The translations under genes and the position numbers were made by a program. The notes beneath the pieces were generated by a model. That model was not told the DNA's origin, searched no databases, and was given only the letters and a program-made list of their open reading frames with translations. From contig CANETG010000059.1 of assembly GCA_947440875.1 (NCBI GenBank), positions 1 to 12,032 of the forward strand: a stretch of DNA of 12,032 nt. The letters run 5' to 3'. Positions within the stretch are counted from its first letter, which is position 1. Every line of letters begins with the position of its first letter. Source of the stretch: Bacteriovoracaceae bacterium. Lineage in GTDB: Bacteria; Bdellovibrionota; Bacteriovoracia; Bacteriovoracales; Bacteriovoracaceae. Below are positions 7,601 through 12,032 of the stretch, piece by piece.

Positions 7601-8943
7601 ACATGGTCCACAACGGGAAATTTGGTTTCGATCACAACGGTTACGCCATCGTGGAAGCCTCCACTGCGGTGGCCGCGACGGCTGATCTTCTTGACGGAAC
7701 AAACCGTTCGATCACCTTCACAACGGCGATGGCGACTGGTGAAACGCTCCAGATCAACGGATACACATTCACAGCGGCAGCGTCTCCGACACTTGCGACT
7801 GAAATTTGTGATACCACCTCTTGCGCCTCGGCTGCCCTCGCTGCTGAAAATTTAGTCGATAAGATCAATACCTCGACGTCTCCACTGCTTCAGGGAATAA
7901 CGGCCTCCACAGCCGGTGGTGGTGTCGTCACTCTCCGCGGAATGCTCGGAGGAGACTTGCTTGATTGGGATGGAACGATCAGCGGCGTTGGTAGTATTTC
8001 TGTTTCTCAGGCAGGGAAAATGTGGATCGCAAACTCCCGCTGGTACATTCCTATCATTAACCTTTCACTGGGTGGACAGCAGAGTTACGTTTCTCTTCTT
8101 TCAGGTCCCATCAATAAGCATCTTCAATCCGCACCGATGGGTCTCGATGAAAGTTCAGTGCTTGATACCGGGAAAACTCTCGCCTTCAGTAACGGGATCG
8201 GTGACAGTGGTGAAATCATCATCGCAAGGATTTCCGGTGAGGCTGCAACCGCAGGCTTCACTTACCTTCACCGCTTCTCGGGAGCTTCTCCCTTCGCGGC
8301 CAGTGCCACGGCAGGAACGGAAACAAATCCGCAAGCGATCTTAGTCGGAAAATCTTTCCAATCCATCAAACTCGCCACAACAGCGACTGGGAACGTCTAT
8401 CACTACGTCATCGCTAAGGAACGCACGGCCGATGGTGGAGAATGGAACATTGGCCGCTACGGAACGAACTTTCTCTCGGGGGTCGAGTATTTCCTCACCG
8501 ATCGTCTGGCGACTGGGAATACGACAACTGTGGTGGATAATACGGCGTTCGTGAATCCAGAAATTGTTTCTGTCCCAGGCGGATCTGAAGCACGTGTCTT
8601 CTTCATCTCTGATGGTGAAGTGAACGGAGATTATTTCCCTCGCGTAGGTCGCTTAAACAGCAGCATGATTTTCACTTGCGGAGAATGCGAATCCATCACC
8701 ACCAATGAAGTGAGTGCCACTGGTGTTGTCGGTATCTCTCAGTACGTCGCTGACGTGACCTTGGGTGACGTAGGGGCAACTGCCGGGGAAAACATTAACG
8801 ACACGATCTTCTCTGTCTTCAACGTCACGAGTGGTGCGAACCAAGTTCCGTACACCGGCGTGATCAACGTAGAAGTTGAATCGATTCAGTCAACATCTGT
8901 GGATGATACGAACCACTTCTACCGTCCACCGTACGTGAAATAA
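4627..8943 (+). CDS. Giant surface lipoprotein: Ig/PKD-like modules plus propeller-like C-terminal half
   Basis: The 1438-aa product has a signal peptide with lipobox LFGAC (16-20); Cys20 would be lipidated and the next residue is not Asp, consistent with the outer membrane. A short segment with two cysteines follows (TECGTNEAF...LRTC). About six beta-rich Ig/PKD-like modules can be drawn at residues 49-149, 150-278, 279-438, 439-578, 579-738 and 739-863. Most begin with a Pro/Asn linker and end in a strand such as WNITVQ, WTVVTK or LTWTLTIA. Module 3 holds an Asp/Gly loop (DDGDGTYDGDG, 325-335) that may bind calcium. Residues about 864-1438 contain spaced strands (VFYTAYAG, LYISYVAS, WYIPIINLS, IIIARISG, VYHYVIAKE, RVFFISDG) resembling a propeller, interrupted at about 1019-1128 by an inserted domain. 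A role in adhesion or prey or surface contact is inferred. AAAAGGA 6 nt before the ATG sets the start. The barrel gene follows 36 bp later, probably in the same operon. Confidence 0.93.
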   Translation: MVGLKSVWVLLFSLFLFGACVATNKQTECGTNEAFNSQLRTCVPIVQGPSAFINISSFSPLYTSTRFKNDTTPVTFTIAVSNPYGQSYTIEWDLNYNGAIQTIAGNVLTTSAFIPVLYSGNIGSNVITAKIISGGAVVDSHNFEVTLQDSPRPNINTGLINPADYNPIYFPDNTGVRFSFTGRNNGATGIGNYRVFWTLTKNGVNLPAYAETDTFSNTSTNGTNVFMFGLNDGSNDKFKPTDAALGVGNYVLRTRMQDTISGDTVAEHQWNITVQQPALESISSTSIPAIGVNTTSYHAINYSQFPTYNFVYTGTTQSDFCVTIDDGDGTYDGDGLGVQVKWYLEGLGGDICTKETADTDGPQTLCLVDATNCSGGAPFDTTLLSFTNTASTVTQNHSVVARVFDRRINQEYTSTQVSAPPNAYPLAWTVVTKPQNSSPTVGFGTVQPTGCASAGSFSRTGCAVTQGTNFTVSFTVTDDFYSPAVDTTQFMYDVVLKKNGTAISGTGCTKAYGTATAYGTQYTCTMNVPHFDATGVIDPSTGGPYVVEAVVSDNGSPINATPASAQALTWTLTIAEANPSTLSIVIPQGIVITGSNISQDTPVVKVFDPAGTNFANELETIIFRPSVDDAERDNLKMKVSLCTDGALACTTSTAITTGTLGFVSYLRSAFTVPTANPGLISGFNYIVPEDLLLQVGQDVGTGVATERAVYFKIDVSDVPSVLTTAVKSDSEVFTVFVRNFNPAPTWAGTPNPVFSALATTSTYYDVVVGVPITLDPGTASDTSTDSDESTLYYDYFISDDGVTWEEIPRTNDLVKNLIWTPDNGSATPVRIRACVGDRPLANAAIIANASQCVGDWIFNVKDGVKPLTATGLTAMNTNGSAVWYDTFNPSVFYTAYAGATNDLIYVEKSVIEADGDIDTTSFATVTFGALPASGDTGMIKDISITGTDDDLYISYVASSASTPSALVPRLRRIDKNFDSPIVSPAVLGAKEDMVHNGKFGFDHNGYAIVEASTAVAATADLLDGTNRSITFTTAMATGETLQINGYTFTAAASPTLATEICDTTSCASAALAAENLVDKINTSTSPLLQGITASTAGGGVVTLRGMLGGDLLDWDGTISGVGSISVSQAGKMWIANSRWYIPIINLSLGGQQSYVSLLSGPINKHLQSAPMGLDESSVLDTGKTLAFSNGIGDSGEIIIARISGEAATAGFTYLHRFSGASPFAASATAGTETNPQAILVGKSFQSIKLATTATGNVYHYVIAKERTADGGEWNIGRYGTNFLSGVEYFLTDRLATGNTTTVVDNTAFVNPEIVSVPGGSEARVFFISDGEVNGDYFPRVGRLNSSMIFTCGECESITTNEVSATGVVGISQYVADVTLGDVGATAGENINDTIFSVFNVTSGANQVPYTGVINVEVESIQSTSVDDTNHFYRPPYVK

Positions 8944-8963
8944 ATACCGAAACTCTCAAACAT

Positions 8964-9002
8964 GATATGATGAAAACGAATGCGTTTTCATCATATCTTT
9001 TT
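8964..9002 (+). terminator. Perfect 15-bp hairpin with T-tract spanning the barrel-gene start codon
   Basis: GATATGATGAAAACG (8964-8978) pairs perfectly with its complement at 8983-8997 around a 4-nt loop, AATG, and five T follow at once (8998-9002). The form is that of an intrinsic terminator 20 bp after the lipoprotein stop. The ATG of the next gene starts at 8980 in the loop, and the right arm encodes the first codons of its signal peptide. The structure can therefore act as attenuator, start-codon mask, or both. The stem is A/T-rich, which may make termination leaky. Confidence 0.75.
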
Positions 9003-9867
9003 CTGTGTTCTCATTCTTATACCGGGTCTCGCCCGTGCCTACGAACTCGTGGTCATTCAGGGAATTTCCGAAACAAAAAAATCTTTTATTACTCGAAATG
9101 GGAAGCGCCAAGGTGTCATCGCCGGGATGACCGGAACATTTACTTCGGAAAATATTTCAATCCTCGCCAAGGCCATCAACGTCACCGGACAGTACGCCCA
9201 GTGGGAAATCATCAACAAAGACGCCATCGTTCCTTTCCAAAAAGGTGCGATGGTCACCTGGTATCCGGCGCAGGAATATCTTTGGGCACTTTCTCCAGAA
9301 TCCGAAAGACAAAAATACATCAAAAGTCAGATCGTTCTCACTCGCTCGTCCTTTATTTTTAAAGGTGCCATCTCTCGTGGTCTTTCGGAATCCGTTTCGG
9401 ATGTCCAGGCATCGAATCCTAACCGCGGTGGTTACATGGGCGAAATCTACTACGAGCGCCCACTGACTCCGAACATCAGCTTTGACGTCGGCGTTCGCTA
9501 CGAGAAAGAAGTCATTAACTATACGGGTGTCTCTCTTACGACCGAAAGGAACATCGCGATCGCCGATCTTATTTATTACTTCGATGGTTTAAAAGATCTT
9601 TTGGGTGGCGGGAAAATCTTTATCGCCGGTGGTGTCGGCTACGGCGTTTCAAACACAGAAACGGTGGGACTATCGCAATCAGGCCCGGTAGGACTTCTTC
9701 CGGCCGCAAAAATGGGACTTTGTCTTCCGTTTACACCAGATTGGGATTTCCTCATCGACTCGGCATTTGAATCCCTTCAAACACGCGAAGAACAAGAAGG
9801 CGGCCGCATCCAAACCACGACCCAAACTAACTTCAAAATGGGCATCGGCCTTCGCCGCTACTACTAA
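8980..9867 (+). CDS. Predicted outer-membrane beta-barrel protein with N-terminal periplasmic domain
   Basis: The 295-aa product has a signal peptide, MRFHHIFFCVLILIPGLARA, cleaved before YELVV. Residues about 21-97 form a small beta-rich domain with regularly spaced Gly-Val/Gly-Met turns, ending GAMVTWYP, possibly SH3-like. Residues about 110-295 show alternating strands (SSFIFKGAISRG, GYMGEIYYERPL, SFDVGVRYEKE, IAIADLIYYFDG, KIFIAGGVGYGV, AAKMGLCLPFT, NFKMGIGLRRYY). The final Tyr matches the C-terminal aromatic signal recognised by the BAM machinery. About eight strands fit a small barrel. The start at 8980 is required for the signal peptide; the in-frame ATG at 8962 runs into a stop at once. 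There is no clear Shine-Dalgarno, and the ATG starts in a hairpin loop. The 36-bp spacing from the lipoprotein gene suggests an operon, with the barrel as possible anchor or export partner (inferred). Confidence 0.88.
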   Translation: MRFHHIFFCVLILIPGLARAYELVVIQGISETKKSFITRNGKRQGVIAGMTGTFTSENISILAKAINVTGQYAQWEIINKDAIVPFQKGAMVTWYPAQEYLWALSPESERQKYIKSQIVLTRSSFIFKGAISRGLSESVSDVQASNPNRGGYMGEIYYERPLTPNISFDVGVRYEKEVINYTGVSLTTERNIAIADLIYYFDGLKDLLGGGKIFIAGGVGYGVSNTETVGLSQSGPVGLLPAAKMGLCLPFTPDWDFLIDSAFESLQTREEQEGGRIQTTTQTNFKMGIGLRRYY

Positions 9868-9947
9868 GGTTCCAGCATACTTGTGGCTGTCGGCTGCGTC
9901 TAACGCGCGAGACAGCCACAAGTATGCTGGAACCTAATTCATTTTTT
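9867..9947 (+). terminator. Perfect 25-bp hairpin between convergent genes
   Basis: The left arm 9867-9891 (beginning AGGTTCCAGCATACTTG) is the exact reverse complement of the right arm 9911-9935. The 19-nt loop contains a further GCGT-CTA-ACGC mini-stem (9896-9906). On the plus strand TTTTTT follows at 9942-9947, six bases after the stem, so it can terminate the barrel-gene transcript; those T are also the last Lys codons of the convergent oxygenase gene. No T-run follows on the other strand. A perfect 25-bp stem is far longer than a normal terminator and may be a dispersed palindromic element or an RNase III substrate. Confidence 0.8.
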
Positions 9948-10892
9948 CAGTAATCCAATTTCTTTCAGGCGAATCATGAGCCACTCGTGAGAATTGATCG
10001 GTTCATATTTCTCCCCCGCTCCACGGCACGACGGAATACATGTGAGCATCGTATCCGGATTGGGATGAGTGAAAAACGGCATTGAATACCGATTCGTATT
10101 GGCACCGATAGTTGGATTCACCACACGGTGAGTGGTCGCAGGAATGACGTCGTTAGTGAGGCGTGAAAGCATGTCACCCGAATCAACGACGAGTTGTTTC
10201 TCATTGCAGTTCACAGGGAGCCACTTCCCATCACGATCGAGGAGCTCGAGCCCGGAAGTCGTCGCCCCCACCATCACAGTGATAAGATTAATATCTTCGT
10301 GAGCAGCAGCGCGGACAGAATTCACCGGAGCACGCTCATCGAGAGGTGGGTAGTGAATCGCGCGAAGAATCGAATTTCCATCCTGAAGCATATTCCGGAA
10401 ATACGTTTGGGGAAGATCGAGCGCCATTCCCAAAGCATCGAGAACGATCGTCGAAGTCGTATCAAGTCCGCTATAGAGTTTCAGGAAAGTATCTTTGAAC
10501 TCAGCAATCTCTGAGGGCCAGATATTATCGGGAAGATACTGTTTGAACTTCGGATTCGTCACCAGTTCGCGGCCCACGTGCCAGAACTCTTTTAGATCCG
10601 GATACTGAGAATTTTTCGCGTGCTCAACACCGAAGGCAGTGTACCCGCGCTGGCCGCCGCCTTGTTGGCATTTGTATTGATCTTTTATCCCCGCCGGGAG
10701 CTGGTAGAATTCGTGAATAAGGTCATACGCTCTGTTGGTCACTTTGTGATCTACGGGGTGATCAACGAGAATGATGAATCCGTAGTCTTTGAGCCCTGTG
10801 AATAAATTGTTCACAAATGTCGTTTTATCATTAGTCGTTCCGTTGACGAAACTCATCAGTGACAATTCTGGTACTTTACGTAAGGTATCCAT
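9939..10892 (-). CDS. 2-oxoglutarate/Fe(II)-dependent oxygenase, isopenicillin N synthase family
   Basis: This is a soluble non-heme iron oxygenase. Numbered from the upstream ATG at 10904 (321 aa), the HxD...H iron triad is His202 and Asp204 (AAHEDINLITV) plus His259 (ATTHRVVNP). The RxS motif that binds the 2-oxoglutarate carboxylate is Arg272/Ser274 (NRYSMPFF). The N-terminal half has the usual DIOX_N pattern (LFTGLKDYGFIILVDHP, about 34-50). The family includes plant-type dioxygenases and many bacterial proteins of unknown substrate, and the substrate cannot be read here. I prefer the start at 10892 (Met5, giving 317 aa) because GGGAGA lies 5 nt upstream of it, whereas 10904 has no Shine-Dalgarno. 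The gene stands alone, convergent with the barrel gene and divergent from the small gene at 11061. Confidence 0.93.
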   Translation of the reverse strand: MDTLRKVPELSLMSFVNGTTNDKTTFVNNLFTGLKDYGFIILVDHPVDHKVTNRAYDLIHEFYQLPAGIKDQYKCQQGGGQRGYTAFGVEHAKNSQYPDLKEFWHVGRELVTNPKFKQYLPDNIWPSEIAEFKDTFLKLYSGLDTTSTIVLDALGMALDLPQTYFRNMLQDGNSILRAIHYPPLDERAPVNSVRAAAHEDINLITVMVGATTSGLELLDRDGKWLPVNCNEKQLVVDSGDMLSRLTNDVIPATTHRVVNPTIGANTNRYSMPFFTHPNPDTMLTCIPSCRGAGEKYEPINSHEWLMIRLKEIGLLKK

Positions 10893-10960
10893 AGGATCTC
10901 CCATTAGATTTATATGCCCTCTAAATAGTCCTCTGTGACGGGGGTTGTCGAATCAAAAAA

Positions 10961-10988
10961 TGAGATAGGTCTCAGATCAAAATTGAGA
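10961..10988. promoter_or_regulatory. TGAGA/TCTCA alternating half-sites in divergent intergenic region
   Basis: TGAGA (10961-10965), TCTCA (10970-10974) and TGAGA (10984-10988) alternate, so the middle copy can pair with either neighbour (loops of 4 and 9 nt). On the minus strand the first pair is followed immediately by TTTTTT (10955-10960), a small terminator-like element about 60-80 nt upstream of the oxygenase start. It could be an operator or an attenuator; the 5-bp stem is weak. The region 10905-11060 shows no ORF of note and no clear promoter boxes. Confidence 0.35.
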
Positions 10989-11060
10989 GTGAAAATATTA
11001 CCTTGCAGCCCTATAAAGAGCCTCGGGATTCGCTTACTTATCCCCTCTTAAGGAACTCTC

Positions 11061-11393
11061 ATGAAAACGACACTTGTCCTTCTGACCTGCCTTTTTGCCC
11101 TCAATTCAGAGGCACGGAGTATTTCTCCCCTCCAAAGGGAAGCTGTTCGTTACGTTATTGAGGATTCCCAAGGGGCGTTTGGCGGCGAATATTTCACGGA
11201 ATTTTTGCAAGAGTCTAAGGTTTTGACGAAAAAAGAACTTAAATTTTTTCCTGAAGTCCTCGTTCACGAAGGATTTAAATACGTAAAAGTTGAAATCGAT
11301 GACTGTATCTACGATGTGGTGATCGTCGTGATTGCGCCTCAAGGAAACGCTGTCAGTGCACTCTACATCGACACCAGCGAGCGAAGAGACTAG
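11061..11393 (+). CDS. Small exported protein, unknown function
   Basis: The 110-aa product has a signal peptide (residues 1-18, MKTTLVLLTCLFALNSEA, cleaved before RSIS). The mature part of about 92 aa has a helical N-terminal half (LQREAVRYVIEDSQGAF, residues about 24-40) and a beta-like C-terminal half (FKYVKVEIDDCIYDVVIVVIAPQG, residues about 72-95) with a single cysteine, and no catalytic motif that I recognise. TTAAGGAA 5-6 nt before the ATG sets the start. The leader resembles that of the EF-hand gene at 649. It heads a run of plus-strand genes for exported proteins, 57 bp before the next one, so it may be in an operon. Confidence 0.85.
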   Translation: MKTTLVLLTCLFALNSEARSISPLQREAVRYVIEDSQGAFGGEYFTEFLQESKVLTKKELKFFPEVLVHEGFKYVKVEIDDCIYDVVIVVIAPQGNAVSALYIDTSERRD

Positions 11394-11450
11394 AACACTC
11401 GGGCTTTGAGAATCCTTTCAATCTGGTTGCGATTAAGACGATAGGTCTTT

Positions 11451-11963
11451 GTGACTAGACTCCTTTTCATCTCCTTATTCTGCTTCCAGATTTCTCCCGC
11501 TGTGGCCAAAACAGTGGAATGGAAAAATGTGAAATTTGAAATCGACGTTCCGGAGGATTGGCGCGCGGCCAATGATCTTTACGGAATCCCTGTCACCATC
11601 TTGGGTCCCTCCGTTTCGTCAAAACCCAGAGCGATCATCCAAATCATTCCCACCGATGCACCTTCTGTGAAAATGTCGGAGAAAGAAGCACGTAGTTTCG
11701 GAGAAAAATACGCCGAGGGAAGAAAGTCTTGGGTGCGGGAACTTGGCGGAGAGATCTACGAAATTCTTCCGGGAAAATTTGAAGAGGGCAAACTCACGGC
11801 AGGCGTGAGCTATCGCCTCAACCAAAAAAGTTACCTCGAGCGCACGTACTACGTGAACTGCCCGAAAAAACTTTTCCACTTAAAAATCGTTCTGAATCTC
11901 GAAAGTAAAAACCAGCTCTTCAAGAGTGAATCTATCGTACGGAGTTTTTCGTGCGCAGATTAA
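11451..11963 (+). CDS. Exported protein, possibly PsbP/DUF1795-like fold
   Basis: The 170-aa product starts with GTG; an in-frame TAG just upstream excludes longer forms. The signal peptide MTRLLFISLFCFQISPAVA is cleaved before KTVEW. The mature sequence opens WKNVKFEIDVPEDWR and continues with GIPVTILGP and AIIQIIP, the pattern of a beta-rich PsbP/DUF1795-type domain in which a Pro-x-x-Trp element follows the first strand. The match is by eye only. Two cysteines near the end (VNCPKKLF, FSCAD) may form a disulfide. The ribosome binding site is weak (AGG within AAGAC-GATAG-GTCTT, which could form a small hairpin). The last 13 bp overlap the start of the next gene, indicating co-translation. 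Confidence 0.85.
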   Translation: MTRLLFISLFCFQISPAVAKTVEWKNVKFEIDVPEDWRAANDLYGIPVTILGPSVSSKPRAIIQIIPTDAPSVKMSEKEARSFGEKYAEGRKSWVRELGGEIYEILPGKFEEGKLTAGVSYRLNQKSYLERTYYVNCPKKLFHLKIVLNLESKNQLFKSESIVRSFSCAD

Positions 11964-12032
11964 TCTTTTTTCTCACTCTCTTTTTTTCGGCACAGCTCTC
12001 TGCCAACATTCAGCAGAGGATGTCGATCTACA
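11951..12032 (+). CDS. Start of another exported-protein gene (cut by window edge)
   Basis: A GTG codon at 11951, preceded by GGAG six bases upstream (11941-11944), opens a frame that stays open to the window end. It encodes MRRLIFFLTLFFSAQLSA followed by NIQQRMSIY, a textbook signal peptide with cleavage after LSA. Only 27 codons are visible, so its function is unknown. It overlaps the 3' end of the preceding gene by 13 bp, which implies one transcript. Confidence 0.75.
   Translation, partial: MRRLIFFLTLFFSAQLSANIQQRMSIY

Noticed and set aside
7916..8344. 142-aa open frame inside the lipoprotein gene
   Set aside because: It is a shifted-frame shadow within a continuous 1438-codon gene.
8967..9362. 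131-aa open frame beginning ATGATG just before the barrel gene
   Set aside because: It is out of frame with the barrel, has an Arg/His-rich composition and no motif. The 8980 frame has a signal peptide, strands and a C-terminal aromatic residue.
11435..11449. AAGAC-GATAG-GTCTT mini-hairpin before the gene at 11451
   Set aside because: A 5-bp stem with no T-run beyond three bases is too weak to call a terminator or riboswitch; it is mentioned only in the gene entry.

Overview
The window looks like chromosomal DNA from a Gram-negative bacterium with many secreted proteins, most likely of the Bdellovibrionota (Bdellovibrio/Bacteriovorax-like predators). This is inferred from protein style: short signal peptides, Cys-rich N-termini, a giant Ig-like lipoprotein and an orphan ParA. 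No rRNA or marker gene settles it. I see no tRNA, CRISPR array, transposase or phage integration module.

Layout. Bases 1-560 (minus) hold the first 186 codons of tgt. The plus-strand gene 649-1977 encodes a secreted protein with one canonical EF-hand loop. queA lies at 1967-2995 (minus), so the usual queA-tgt order is kept but is split by an opposite-strand gene. A small secreted-protein gene (3028-3294, plus) diverges from queA across 32 bp and shares a TTAA double stop with an 81-aa gene (3291-3536, minus). That gene is ATGA-coupled to an orphan ParA-type ATPase gene (3533-4378, minus).

A 248-bp divergent intergenic region with repeated TAGAC/GTCTA half-sites precedes a 1438-aa lipoprotein gene (4627-8943): lipobox, about six Ig/PKD-like modules, then a propeller-like C-terminal half interrupted by a phage/flagellin-like inserted domain. 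After 36 bp follows a 295-aa predicted outer-membrane beta-barrel gene (8980-9867). Its ATG starts inside the loop region of a perfect 15-bp hairpin with a T-tract, and its stop runs into a perfect 25-bp hairpin. The barrel is therefore probably an operon partner of the lipoprotein, controlled at its own start.

A 2-oxoglutarate/Fe(II) oxygenase of the isopenicillin N synthase family (9939-10892, minus) converges on that second hairpin. Across a divergent intergenic region with TGAGA/TCTCA half-sites, three short plus-strand genes for exported proteins follow (11061-11393, 11451-11963 and a partial one from 11951).

The least ordinary parts are the lipoprotein/barrel pair with its two hairpins, the ParA plus 81-aa pair, and the split queuosine operon. 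All functions are read from motifs by eye; no searches were run.
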